Origin: Streptomyces piniterrae
Lineage (GTDB): Bacteria > Actinomycetota > Actinomycetes > Streptomycetales > Streptomycetaceae
Reading direction: 5' to 3'
DNA: 64,000 nt
Assembly (NCBI RefSeq): GCF_005048155.1
Contig: NZ_SUMB01000001.1
Coordinates: forward strand, 744,001 to 808,000
The translations under genes and the position numbers were made by a program. Of the stretch, positions 9,441 to 18,020 are shown in pieces. The first letter of the stretch is position 1; each line of letters starts with the position of its first letter. The notes under the pieces were generated by a model. That model did not search any database and had not been told where the DNA came from. It saw only the letters and a list, made by a program, of their open reading frames with translations.

Positions 9441-11143
9441 TAAGGGCCTGCCGATCATCAAGGTGTTGCTTTCGAGGTTGGTGCTCGTTGATGTCGTATG
9501 CGCATCCCGGACGAGACTCGTGATCAACTCGCTGTGAAGTTCGCGGTGTTGTTCCCGCATCTGGACGAGCGACAGCGACGGCTGCTGATGGCCGCAGAGG
9601 CCCGAAGCCTGGGCCATGGCGGCATCCGGGCCGTGGGCCGGGCGGCTGGGGTGAGCGAGACAACGATCCGCAAGGGTATGTCCGACCTGGAGGCGGGCGA
9701 ATCCCTGGTGGGGCGGGTGCGGCGACCCGGCGGCGGGCGCAAACGCGTCGCGGACCTCGATCCTGGACTGCGGACTGCTCTGTTGAGTCTGGTCGAGCCG
9801 GACGAGCGCGGGGATCCGATGTCGCCGTTGCGGTGGACGACCAAGTCGACCCGCATGCTGGCGGCCGAGCTGACCCGCCAGGGGCACCGGGTCGGTGCCG
9901 ACACCGTCGCCGGCCTGCTGCGACAGGAGGGCTTCCGGCTGCAGGCCAATGCCAAGACGCTCGAGGGCAGTCAGCATGCCGACCGGGATGCCCAGTTCCG
10001 GTATCTCAACGAGCAAGCACGCGGTCACCGGGATGCCGGCCAGCCGGTGATCAGCGTGGACACGAAGAAGAAGGAGCTGGTCGGTGACTTCCACAATCCG
10101 GGCCGTTCGTGGCGGCCGACGGGCGATCCGGTGCTGGTTCGAGTGCATGACTTCGCCGATCCGCAGCTGGGCAAGGCCATCCCTTATGGCATCTACGACC
10201 TGGCGGCCAACACCGGCTGGGTGAACGTCGGCACTGACCATGACACCGCCGCGTTCGCGGTGGAGTCGATCCGCCGCTGGCGGCATGACCAGGGTCGGGC
10301 CGCTTATCCGCAGGCTTCCCGGTTGCTGATTACCGCCGATGCGGGCGGCTCTAACGGCTATCGGACCCGGGCCTGGAAACTGCACCTCGCCCGCCTGGCC
10401 GCTGAGACCGGCCTGATCATCACGGTCTGTCACCTGCCGCCGGGCACATCGAAGTGGAACAAGATCGAGCACCGGCTCTTCTCGCACATCACCATGAACT
10501 GGCGCGGCCGCCCGCTGACCAGCCACGAAGTCATCCTCGAATCGATCGCCGCGACCACCACCCGCACCGGACTACGCGTGAAGGCCCAGCTGGACACCAA
10601 TACCTATCCCACCGGTATTGGGGTCGGCGACGCGGAGATGGCGGCCCTGCCGCTGACCCGGCACAACTTCCACGGCGACTGGAACTATGCCGTGCATCCC
10701 CGGCCGACCCCGGCCATCCCGGCAGCCCGGAGCGGTCAACCACCGACGCCGCAGTGGGATCCGGCACTGCTGTCCGATCCCGCGCTAACCGGCCTGGCCC
10801 CACACCAGCTGCAGCACCTCATCGAAACCCTGGCTGCGGAAGGAGACGCTCGCCGCGGACGCCCACCCCGCCTCACCTTCGCCGACCAGGTCCTGGCCAC
10901 CGTGCTCCATCTGCGCGTCAACCTGGCCGCGGAACCCCTCGCTGTGCTCTTCAACAGCAGCCGGACCGCCATGCACCGCACCCTGCTGAAGATCAGGAAG
11001 CTACTCGAAGCACACGGCATCAACGTCCCGCCGGCCACCACCCCACCCGCCGCTCTCGCAACCCTCCAAGCCCGGGTCATCGCCCTCGACAGCGACCCCA
11101 ACAGCAAGATCAAGACGACGTATTAATGATCGGCAGGCCCTAA
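9441..11143 (+). mobile_element. ISAzo13-family insertion sequence, complete
   Basis: A single transposase gene is bounded by 21-bp terminal inverted repeats at 9441-9461 and 11123-11143 that differ at only two positions; the shared core is GGGCCTGCCGATCAT. TA dinucleotides sit at both outer edges, but a longer target duplication is not obvious. The intact frame and near-perfect ends suggest a recently active element. It lies about 65 bp from the C-terminal end of an older IS5-type transposase relic. Confidence 0.85.
9498..11126 (+). CDS. ISAzo13-family transposase
   Basis: A 542-residue protein. The N-terminal third has a winged-helix/HTH region (IRAVGRAAGVSETTIRKGMS; DLEAGESLVGRVRRPGGGRK) and the target-binding segment LRWTTKSTRMLAAELTRQGH. 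The DDE domain has VISVDTKKKELVGDF, LLITADAGGSNGYRTRAWK and TSKWNKIEHRLFSHITMNW, the diagnostic ISAzo13 signatures with D, D and E. A long C-terminal extension with another HTH-like region follows. No internal stop or frameshift was seen. Confidence 0.93.
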   Translation: MRIPDETRDQLAVKFAVLFPHLDERQRRLLMAAEARSLGHGGIRAVGRAAGVSETTIRKGMSDLEAGESLVGRVRRPGGGRKRVADLDPGLRTALLSLVEPDERGDPMSPLRWTTKSTRMLAAELTRQGHRVGADTVAGLLRQEGFRLQANAKTLEGSQHADRDAQFRYLNEQARGHRDAGQPVISVDTKKKELVGDFHNPGRSWRPTGDPVLVRVHDFADPQLGKAIPYGIYDLAANTGWVNVGTDHDTAAFAVESIRRWRHDQGRAAYPQASRLLITADAGGSNGYRTRAWKLHLARLAAETGLIITVCHLPPGTSKWNKIEHRLFSHITMNWRGRPLTSHEVILESIAATTTRTGLRVKAQLDTNTYPTGIGVGDAEMAALPLTRHNFHGDWNYAVHPRPTPAIPAARSGQPPTPQWDPALLSDPALTGLAPHQLQHLIETLAAEGDARRGRPPRLTFADQVLATVLHLRVNLAAEPLAVLFNSSRTAMHRTLLKIRKLLEAHGINVPPATTPPAALATLQARVIALDSDPNSKIKTTY

Positions 11144-11208
11144 GGATTGTCCCGCAATCGATCTTGTAGGTGTGCCAGGGCATACCGATTGCTGGGGCGG
11201 TGGTCCGG

Positions 11209-11560
11209 CTATCCGGCTTGGAGCAGGTTGTGGAGGCGGGCGATGCCAAGGATGGCGTGGTGGGCGCCTTCGCCCTTGAGTCGGCAGTCGCGCACGACCT
11301 TCCAGGCCTTCATTCGGGCGAAGGCGCGTTCGACCCGAGCCCGGACTTGTTTGTGGGAGCGGTTGTGGTCCTGCTTCCACTCGCACAGTTCGCCGCCGGC
11401 CGGGCGGCGGTGCGGGATTACGAGTCCGGTGCCCTGGTAGCCGCCGTCGGCGATTGTCGTGGTTCTTCCTACGGCTTGCTCGGCCCCCGGATTCGGCCCA
11501 CGCCTTGCAGTCGTTGCGGTTGCCGGGCACTGGCCGTCCGACCGCGACGATCAAGCGGGT
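11209..11560 (-). pseudogene. IS5-family transposase, C-terminal fragment
   Basis: Minus-strand pieces in two frames join as VAVGRPVPGNRNDCKAWAES, then IADGGYQGTGLVIPHRRPAG, RARVERAFARMKAWKVVRDC and AILGIARLHNLLQAG before a stop at 11209. These cover the second catalytic D and the E of an IS5-type DDE transposase. The N-terminal half is missing, and a G insertion near 11483 shifts the frame. It is a dead relic. Confidence 0.75.
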
Positions 11561-11605
11561 AGCTGACCTGCCGGGTCGGCATCCGCGGCGCCCGGCCGGC
11601 GCCCT

Positions 11606-12513
11606 TCAGCGACACCTCGCGGAGACCAGCAGCGGGTGGGCGGCCCGCTGGCAGCGGCGTACCGCCTCGGCCCACTCCAGGACGAACGGCAGACCGCTCC
11701 CGTCACCGGCCAGCGCGGACTCCACCGCGCGCAGCCGCTCGGACGGCGAGCCGGCCTGGCGCCGGTAGCGCTCGTCGAACGCCGCCCGGTACGTGTCCGG
11801 ATCCTGCGTACGGGACAAGAACGCATCGGCGTGCGACCGCAGTGGCAGGAAACCGCGCTCGATCGGTGCGCCGCCGCCGTCGAACGGGATGGCCGCCACC
11901 GGCACGGTGGTCCACATCAGGTCCAGCGCCGGCGGCCCCAGGGCGCCCCCGGACCGAGGTGGTCGTAAATCCGGAACGCCAGGTCGTTGGTGTCGCTGAG
12001 GTAGTCGGCCAGCAGTTCGCTGGCCCGCATCGACCCCAGGACCGGCAGGCGGTGGTCGTAGGGCCGTTCCACGACGGTGTGGTCCGCCACCCAGGGGTGC
12101 CGGGGCCCGGTTTCCATCTCCAGTTCCGCCAGCCGCTCGTGCACGGGTGCCAGCGCGGTCTCGACCAGCCGGGCCCCGGAGGGACGGGTGCGCAGGTACT
12201 CGCCGATCGTCGCGACGACCGTCGGCCGTGCCTCGGCGGCCCACAGCTCATCGGACGTACGGAAGTTGAGCCGCAGGTGCGGGCCGCGCAGCCAGTGCCG
12301 GCCGAACCAGGACGCGTCGACCGACGCACGGACGGCGGCTAATGCCGGTCGGACGGCCCTCAGTACGAGTCCCGGCTCGGCCTTCTCGTCGTGGTGGTGG
12401 ACGTGCCGCTCCCTGGGCCTGGCCTGCTGACCCCACCTCAGGAGGCGACGAGGGTGGGGAACGCAGCCGACGAGAACAAGCGACCCGGCGGCGGGGCCTG
12501 GCCTGACAGCCAC
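11606..12513 (-). pseudogene. Lantibiotic dehydratase C-terminal-type (thiopeptide-type) biosynthesis protein, frameshifted
   Basis: The upstream frame (12513 to about 11940) reads HVHHHDEKAEPGLVLRAVRP, then WFGRHWLRGPHLRLNFRTSD, LVETALAPVHERLAELEMET and SDTNDLAFRIYDHLG. After a run of C at 11946-11950 the frame changes and continues ALDLMWTTVPVAAIPFDGGG, GFLPLRSHADAFLSRTQDPD and LPFVLEWAEAVRRC. This is the SpaB_C/thiopeptide-type bacteriocin biosynthesis domain, which catalyses glutamate elimination or, in thiopeptides, pyridine formation. The true start is unclear and no precursor peptide, cyclase or transporter is nearby. It is probably an orphan relic of a RiPP cluster. Confidence 0.7.
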
Positions 12514-12789
12514 TCACCCACCGTGCTGAGGTCGTCACACGGACCCAACTCCTGCTCCGAGGCTCACCAGGACCTGTCCAGCGGACCATCGGCCACCCGC
12601 ACCGGACCGCCTGTACTCCCAGGTCCGGTGAAAGATGCCCTCAGTGCCGGACATCAAGAAGACTGCCCCGCCCCATCGGACACGCTTCACGTTCCCTGCT
12701 CCAGCGGCCACGCCCGTCAGGTCGCTTGATTTCGCCTGTGCTGCACGTAGGCTGCCCCAGCTGACTATTCATAAGGAAAGGAGCATCTT

Positions 12790-13206
12790 GTGACCTCTCG
12801 CCTCAATCCGTACATCAGCTTTGCTGGTGAAGCGAAACAAGCCATGGAGTTCTACAAGGAGGCACTCGGCGGCAGCCTGGCCGTCCACACCTACGGCAGC
12901 TTCGAATCCGAGCTGCCACCCGGATACGCCGACCGGATCATGCACAGCACGCTGGAGACCCCCAGCGGCTTCACCCTGATGGCCGCCGACAGTCCGCCCG
13001 GGATGGAACACAAGCCCGGGACCAACTTCGCGGTGAGCCTGAGCGGCGACGACTCGGGCGAACTGCGTGGCTACTGGGACAAGCTGTCCGACGGCGGCAC
13101 CGTGTCCGTCCCCCTGGAAAGGCAGATGTGGGGCGATGTGTTCGGCATGTGCACGGACAAGTTCGGTATCACCTGGATGGTCAACATCGGCGGGCAGCAG
13201 ACCTGA
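12790..13206 (+). CDS. VOC-family (PhnB/glyoxalase-like) protein
   Basis: A 138-residue protein: LNPYISFAGEAKQAMEFYKE, LGGSLAVHTYGSFES, MHSTLETPSGFTLMAADSPP and GDVFGMCTDKFGITWMVNIG. This is the vicinal-oxygen-chelate fold in its PhnB-like form. These proteins bind small ligands or antibiotics, or act as lyases; the substrate cannot be told. GTG 12790 has a strong AAGGAAAGGAG ribosome site eight bases upstream, which fixes the start. Transcribed convergently with the RidA gene. Confidence 0.88.
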   Translation: MTSRLNPYISFAGEAKQAMEFYKEALGGSLAVHTYGSFESELPPGYADRIMHSTLETPSGFTLMAADSPPGMEHKPGTNFAVSLSGDDSGELRGYWDKLSDGGTVSVPLERQMWGDVFGMCTDKFGITWMVNIGGQQT

Positions 13207-13288
13207 TCCGGACGTCGGCGTGTCGGCCCAAGGGCGGCGCCGACGCGCCGTCCGTCCAGGGACAGGTGCGGCTGGCGAGACCTCCTTT

Positions 13289-13696
13289 TCAGTCGAGGAT
13301 GGCGGTGGCTTCGACCTCGACCAGATGATCGGGTACGTCCAGGGCCGCAACAGCCAGCAGCGTCGCCGGCGGTACCGGAGCGATCTCCAGCTTGGCTGCC
13401 GCCCGGGTGACCCCCTCGACGAGCTGGGGCATCTTGTCGGGGGCCCAGTCGACGACGTAGGCAGTCAGTTTCGCCACGTCGGCGAAGCTGCCGCCTACTT
13501 CGGCCATGGCGGTGCCGATATTGAGGTAGCACCGCTCGACCTGAGCGGCGAGGTCACCCGCGCCGACCGTGACCCCTTGAGCATCCCAGGCCACCTGCCC
13601 GGCGATGAAGACCAGCCTCGATCCGGACGCGATCGACACCTGGTGGTAGGCGTCGACCTCCGGCAGTCCTTTGGGGTTCACCAAGGTGATGGCCAT
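13289..13696 (-). CDS. RidA-family protein
   Basis: The 135 residues from ATG 13696 read MAITLVNPKGLPEVDAYHQV, then LVFIAGQVAWDAQGVTVGAG, QVERCYLNIGTAMAEVGGSF and HLVEVEATAILD. This is a Rid-family trimer-forming protein with the IAGQ..d..G motif. It is more like the Rid2-7 archetypes than deaminase RidA because the catalytic arginine region is not canonical. The frame is open to 14017, but residues upstream of 13696 are antisense to the HxlR gene. The two genes are divergent, so HxlR may have regulated it. Confidence 0.85.
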   Translation of the reverse strand: MAITLVNPKGLPEVDAYHQVSIASGSRLVFIAGQVAWDAQGVTVGAGDLAAQVERCYLNIGTAMAEVGGSFADVAKLTAYVVDWAPDKMPQLVEGVTRAAAKLEIAPVPPATLLAVAALDVPDHLVEVEATAILD

Positions 13697-14048
13697 GAGG
13701 AAGCGGACCTGAGGCGCGCGGACTCTTTGGGGCGGGAGATCTTCTCGGACATCGCGAACAAATGGGCGCTCCTGATCATCGAAGCCGTGGGTGAAGGCAC
13801 CCTGCGCTTCAGCGAGTTGCGCAATGAGATCGAGGGCATCAGCCACAAGATGCTCACCCAGAACCTGCGCATGCTGGAGCGCAACGGTCTGGTCGAGCGG
13901 AAAGTGCACCCCACCGTGCCACCGCGGGTCGAGTACACCCTCACCGAACCGGGCCGGGCCCTGCGCTGTGACCATCGAGGGCCTGTGCAGTTGGACCCGC
14001 CAGTACCTCGGTGACATCGAGTCGTCCCGGCGCCGCTTCGCCGCCTGA
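13689..14048 (+). pseudogene. HxlR-family transcriptional regulator, damaged
   Basis: A winged-helix HxlR sequence is clear: GREIFSDIANKWALLIIEAV, EGTLRFSELRNEIEGISHKM, LTQNLRMLERNGLVERKVHP and TVPPRVEYTLTEPGRAL. After GRAL at about 13965 the frame shifts to AVTIEGLCSWTRQYLGDIES and a stop at 14048. No start codon lies in the frame of the main part; the only ATGs (13689, 13695) are in another frame that ends after eight codons. HxlR regulators often sense reactive electrophiles. Two lesions make it a probable pseudogene, or the region has sequencing errors. Confidence 0.75.
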
Positions 14049-14276
14049 CGGGTGGAGCACTCGCAGGCCGTGCCGTCGTGGGCCTCGACCGGGCGGTCAC
14101 CGCTTCAGGGGGTGCCGAATACATCAGCCGGTCCGTGTGCCGATGTACGTCGTCGGGGGCGAGTCAGCGATCGCTGGTACGCCCCAATGGCATCACGAAT
14201 CGCCGCAGGTACCGGGAGATAGCCCAACATTCACCCTGTTGCACACCTCGCGGAGGCGTGAGCCGCCACGCGGGCG

Positions 14277-15350
14277 TCAGGCCGTGTGCTGGTAGGTCGG
14301 ATAGGTGAGGTAGCCGGTGTCGCCGCCTTGGTAGTACGTGGTCTCGTCGACGGGGGCTGTCGGCAGGCCGGTGCGGAGGCGTTCGACGAGGTCGGGGTTG
14401 GCCAGGAAGCCGCGGCCGAAGCTGATCAGGTCGGCGCCCAGGCCCAGCCAGTGGTCGGCTTCCGCCCGGCTGGTTTGCTTGGGGCCCATGGGGAGGACCG
14501 GATTGACGATCAGGGTGCCGGGCCAGGCGCGGCGCAGGCCGATGAGTACTTCCTGGTCCGTGGTCACCTCCAGGTGGATGTAGGCGAGTGGGAGCCGGGC
14601 CAGTTCCGTCAGCAACGCGGTGTTGAGGGCGAGCGCATCGGTCTCCTCAACGCCCCAGAAGCCGCCCCCTGGAGAGAGGCGGATGCCCGTCCTGGCCGCC
14701 CCGATCGCGTCCACCGTCGCGGCCACGGCCTCCACGGCGAACCGGACCCGGCCCGCGATGGTGCCGCCGTAGCGGTCGGTGCGCCGGTTGGCGTTGGAGG
14801 AGAGGAACTGGGAGATCAAGTAGCCATTGGCGCCGTGGAGTTCGATCCCGTCGAAACCCGCGTCGATCGCGCGGCGGGCCGCCTCGGCGTACGCGTGGGC
14901 ATGCTCGGGCACCTCGGCGGTGGCCAGTGCGCGGGGCGTGGGTGCGGGCTGCGGGCCGGTCGGGGTGAAGACGTCGCCCACCGCGGCGATCGCCGAGGGG
15001 GCGACGGGCCGGTGGCCGGTCGTGTCGGGGTGTGAGACCCGGCCGCCGTGCATGAGCTGGGCGAAGATCCGTCCGCCGTTGATGTGCACGGCGTCGGTCA
15101 CGGCACGCCATGAGGCGACCTGCTCCTCGGTGTGCAGTCCGGGCGTGCCCGGGTTGGACTGCCCGACGAGGCTGGGCTGCACGCCCTCGGACACGATCAG
15201 TCCGGCCGTCGCGCGCTGTGCGTAGTACGTGGCCATGGACGGTGTGGCGAGGCCACCGGCCGCGGCCCTGCCGCGGGTCATCGGGGCCATCACCATCCGG
15301 TTGGGCAGGGTCAGTTCGCCGAGTCGGTAGCTGCTGAACAAGGTCGTCAC
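14277..15350 (-). CDS. Alkene reductase (Old Yellow Enzyme family)
   Basis: A 357-residue FMN enzyme: LFSSYRLGELTLPNRMVMAP, MTRGRAAAGGLATPSMATYY, GRIFAQLMHGGRVSHPDTTG, FDGIELHGANGYLISQFLSS and ADLISFGRGFLANPDLVERL. The substrate-binding His-Asn pair (HGAN) and the TIM-barrel FMN site are intact. OYEs reduce the C=C bond of enones and nitroalkenes with NADPH. GTG 15350 follows GGAGGAG; longer in-frame starts lack support. It is divergent from a MerR regulator with a palindromic operator between them. Confidence 0.93.
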   Translation of the reverse strand: MTTLFSSYRLGELTLPNRMVMAPMTRGRAAAGGLATPSMATYYAQRATAGLIVSEGVQPSLVGQSNPGTPGLHTEEQVASWRAVTDAVHINGGRIFAQLMHGGRVSHPDTTGHRPVAPSAIAAVGDVFTPTGPQPAPTPRALATAEVPEHAHAYAEAARRAIDAGFDGIELHGANGYLISQFLSSNANRRTDRYGGTIAGRVRFAVEAVAATVDAIGAARTGIRLSPGGGFWGVEETDALALNTALLTELARLPLAYIHLEVTTDQEVLIGLRRAWPGTLIVNPVLPMGPKQTSRAEADHWLGLGADLISFGRGFLANPDLVERLRTGLPTAPVDETTYYQGGDTGYLTYPTYQHTA

Positions 15351-15410
15351 GTCGGGCTCCTCCGTCCGTACATCGCACGCCCGGATGCCGGGCACGGCGC
15401 TACGCTAAAA

Positions 15411-15430
15411 CCTGACATCAACGTCAGAGG
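15411..15430. promoter_or_regulatory. Probable MerR operator between the OYE and regulator genes
   Basis: The 116-bp divergent intergenic region contains the interrupted palindrome CCTGAC-ATCAAC-GTCAGAGG. MerR-type regulators bind such dyads placed between -35 and -10 elements. Its position suits control of the OYE gene, the merR gene or both. Confidence 0.5.
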
Positions 15431-15466
15431 CAAGCGGTGTGGCGCGGTCCACAGTGGGAGGCAGTC

Positions 15467-15898
15467 GTGCGGATCGGCGAGCTCGCGGCGCGTACCGGCG
15501 TCAGCGTCCGGTCGCTGCGCTACTACGAGGAGCAGGGCCTGCTAACCAGCAGCCGTAGCGTCAGTGGGCAGCGGCATTACACGGAGGCCGAGGTGGAGCG
15601 GGTGCGCTTCATCCAGCGCCTGTACGCGGCGGGCCTGTCCAGCCGGACAATTTCCGATCTGCTGCCCTGCGTCGACACGCCCAGCGAGGGCAACTCCGAT
15701 GCTGCCCTTGAGCGGATGGCGCAGGAGCGCAACCGGCTCTCGGAGCACATCGACGAACTCGTGCGGACCCGGGACGCATTGGACGGTCTGATGGCCACGG
15801 CCCGGGCCCATCGCGAGAGCGAGGTACTCGCGCACCGTGTCCGAGCGCGCCGTGGGTCAGGTGAGGGGACGAGCGCCCCACGCGTTCCGGAGAGCTGA
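15467..15898 (+). CDS. MerR-family transcriptional regulator
   Basis: A 143-residue protein: VRIGELAARTGVSVRSLRYY, EEQGLLTSSRSVSGQRHYTE and AEVERVRFIQRLYAAGLSSR give the MerR winged HTH, followed by the antiparallel coiled-coil dimerisation helix (LERMAQERNRLSEHIDELVR). No metal-binding cysteine cluster is present at the C-terminus, so it is an organic-ligand or stress-responsive member. GTG 15467 is the conserved MerR start. It presumably controls the divergent OYE gene. The end overlaps the convergent gene by about 40 bases. Confidence 0.9.
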   Translation: MRIGELAARTGVSVRSLRYYEEQGLLTSSRSVSGQRHYTEAEVERVRFIQRLYAAGLSSRTISDLLPCVDTPSEGNSDAALERMAQERNRLSEHIDELVRTRDALDGLMATARAHRESEVLAHRVRARRGSGEGTSAPRVPES

Positions 15899-16246
15899 CT
15901 GCACTCCTTCCCCAAGGACCAGGTGCGTCATCCCGCCTGGCAGGGTGGGCAGTTCAGCCCAGTGGGTCACGGTCTCCTCACTGGTGAGGCCGTAGGGCAA
16001 ACGAACAACCCCGTCGGAGTCGACGAAGCAGTCCCGGTGCTCCGCCCCGTTCTCACTCCAGTGCAGAGTGGTGAAGACCATCGGCCTCACCAGCCAGAAT
16101 TCCTCACCCAGCGCCGTATCGGCCGCGGACTCAGGGGCGCTGTCAGCCGGATACCGGCCTGTGATCGCTGCTGCGACCGGTGTACCGCTCCGAGGCAACC
16201 TCTCGCGTGCGTCAACCCACGTCACCACGGTGTTCAGATTCGTCAT
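15857..16246 (-). CDS. Hypothetical protein (DUF551-like N-terminus)
   Basis: A 129-residue protein. VVTWVDARERLPRSGTPVAA resembles the W..v.erLP..g..V motif of DUF551 proteins, followed by EEFWLVRPMVFTTLHWSENG, FVDSDGVVRLPYGLTSEETV and a C-terminal threonine- and leucine-rich part. ATG 16246 is preceded by a GAGGG sequence; a GTG at 16258 is an alternative. No signal peptide or membrane segment. Related proteins are frequent in Streptomyces, of unknown function. Confidence 0.7.
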   Translation of the reverse strand: MTNLNTVVTWVDARERLPRSGTPVAAAITGRYPADSAPESAADTALGEEFWLVRPMVFTTLHWSENGAEHRDCFVDSDGVVRLPYGLTSEETVTHWAELPTLPGGMTHLVLGEGVQSALRNAWGARPLT

Positions 16247-16449
16247 CTCCACCCTCACTCAGGCACTCGGCACATCGTCTTCTGCCCCTATGCCGGCAGT
16301 CGGCAGGGGCCTTTGCCCGTAGGTGCCACGTTCTCCGAACTGCCGACGGATTCTGCGAGTTCGCCACTAACTCGCGAGGTTACGCGGGATTCAGGAAGTT
16401 GCCGCCGTCTGATGTTGCTCACCGGCCAGCGGCGTCAGGCGCGTTCTGG

Positions 16450-16722
16450 CTAGTTCGTCTCCTCGGTGGCTGTGGTCCGGGCGCGACGGCGGCTCAGCAA
16501 GGTGCCTCCAGCGATCACCAGGCCGATGGCGATGACCCTGGCGGCCTGGTAGTAGCTGGACGCCAGCTCCTCTGGGGTGCCGGGCAGCCGGGGAAAGACC
16601 CAGGCTGCCGCTAGACCCCCGGAGACGATCAGTGCGACGGCCCCCCACGTCCCGAGGTTCGCCCACCAGGGCCCCGGGTCGTAACCCCGCTCGTCGGTCT
16701 GCTCAACGTCTTTGTCGGCCAC
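16450..16722 (-). CDS. Small membrane protein, two predicted helices
   Basis: A 90-residue protein with an acidic N-terminus (MADKDVEQTDERGYDPGPWW) and two hydrophobic segments (TWGAVALIVSGGLAAAWVFP; AARVIAIGLVIAGGTLLSRR) followed by a basic tail. This layout predicts a small inner-membrane hairpin protein. No family name was recognised. A ribosome site (CAGGAGAA) precedes the ATG. Confidence 0.65.
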   Translation of the reverse strand: MADKDVEQTDERGYDPGPWWANLGTWGAVALIVSGGLAAAWVFPRLPGTPEELASSYYQAARVIAIGLVIAGGTLLSRRRARTTATEETN

Positions 16723-17170
16723 GGTCTGTTCTCCTGGGCGTGTGGTGGAGGTCGCGCGGGAAGACGCGGGCCGGGCGCGGAAGGTTGCCGCACGTCAATT
16801 GCCATGACCATCACCTCGGCGTGCGGCGGGGCCACAGGGTTGCCAGTGGGCGGTCGTCACCACATATGCGCGCTTCTTCTGCTCGACGATTCCCCGTTCG
16901 TGTCGGCGCAGGCCCCTGTCGTTGTCGTCGTAGCCCAGGTAGGAGCTCCTCATCCGGTACGCGCATGGAGGTGGGCTGACGCCCAAGGAGGTGGTGCAGC
17001 CCCGGCCGTGTCGTTGGGCGTCAATTGCCGAGCCGGACAGCCGGACAGCAGCGCCGGGATTAAGCGGCTGCTGAATCGGTGGATCGGGGCCCGAAGAGAT
17101 CGTCCGCAAGCTTCAGGGACAGTGGAGACTGTGTGGGACAGTTCTCCCGATCTGATCAGGAGCCCCCCCC
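16723..17170. other. Intergenic region, no supported gene
   Basis: About 450 bases between divergent small genes. Overlapping frames on both strands (for example 16804-17262 plus, 16795-17109 minus) lack any coherent protein signature. AGGAG just before 17171 is the ribosome site of the next gene. Confidence 0.4.
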
Positions 17171-17539
17171 GTGGACGACATGGAATTCGCCGAAGCTGTG
17201 AAGACAGTCCTGCGGGACCTCCGGGCACAGTGCGCGGTACAGCCAGACATACGTTCGGATGACGGGATCGGCGTCACGCTCTGGGCCCCGGACGGTTCAG
17301 GCCAGGGCCTGACACCACATCCGGATGGCACCGCCGCAGAGTTGCACCTGGCAGATCAGGTCCAGGACTGGGCGGTAGAGGCACTATGGTCCGAAGGCGC
17401 ATCGGCGGTCTGGCCACAGTGCCCGACAGACCCGGACACGCATCCGCTGACGGCGACAGTCCGCACGGACACGGCGGTGTGGGTATGCCCGAAGAGAGGG
17501 ACGACGGTGGCCCGGATCGGAGAACTGGAGACTCAATAG
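17171..17539 (+). CDS. Hypothetical protein
   Basis: A 122-residue acidic protein starting at a GTG preceded by AGGAG. It reads MDDMEFAEAVKTVLRDLRAQ, then GIGVTLWAPDGSGQGLTPHP, ADQVQDWAVEALWSEGASAV and RTDTAVWVCPKRGTTVARIG. The helical N-terminus and short strands look like a small alpha/beta protein. No family, signal peptide or membrane segment was identified. Composition fits Streptomyces coding sequence, so it is probably real. Confidence 0.6.
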   Translation: MDDMEFAEAVKTVLRDLRAQCAVQPDIRSDDGIGVTLWAPDGSGQGLTPHPDGTAAELHLADQVQDWAVEALWSEGASAVWPQCPTDPDTHPLTATVRTDTAVWVCPKRGTTVARIGELETQ

Positions 17540-18020
17540 GGCGGGCGGGGCCTGCGGCCGAGGCCTCGTACCCACGCTCCGCGCCACCACCGGGAACACG
17601 GCTCCAAGGCTGACAGCGCTGAGTGGTGGTGCGTGTTCGTTCCGGGTGAGCGAGGATCTCTGCGCCCGCGCACAATCGGTGCGAAGGATGTGCCGTACCT
17701 ACGGTGACAGGTCCCAGTGGCTGCCGCACTCTCTCACCGGATGCGCGAAGCCGTGTACTCGCACGTGCTCACCGAGGCAGCGACACAGGGAGAGGCTGGC
17801 TCGTTGCACAACGCCACCCTGACCCTGCGAGCGCAGCTCGCCCTCGTCGGCACCAAGGCCCTGGAGCCACCGAGACCGCACTGCTCGAGCGATGGCTTGA
17901 ACGCATCACCCAGTCTTGGCAGGTGTGACGCGGCCCTCTGAAACATAGACGACCCCGCCCCTGGCTCCCCGAGGTGGGGCGCGACGAGCTCAGGTGGGCG
18001 GCGGGGTGCGGACTGCCTAG
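17540..18020. other. Intergenic region left of the IS701 copy
   Basis: One frame (17717-17941 plus, SHRMREAVYSHVLTEAATQG) has plausible composition and could be a small gene or gene end, but no family was recognised and the last third degrades. Nothing else is supported up to the terminal repeat at 18021. CTAG at 18017-18020 is the left insertion-site flank. Confidence 0.3.

Noticed and set aside
9189..10526. 445-residue minus-strand frame over the ISAzo13 transposase
   Set aside because: Antisense shadow of the transposase; no motif.
12391..12729. Plus-strand frame upstream of the VOC gene as a RiPP precursor
   Set aside because: The translation is Ser/Pro/His-rich with no leader-core layout, and it overlaps the antisense biosynthesis relic.
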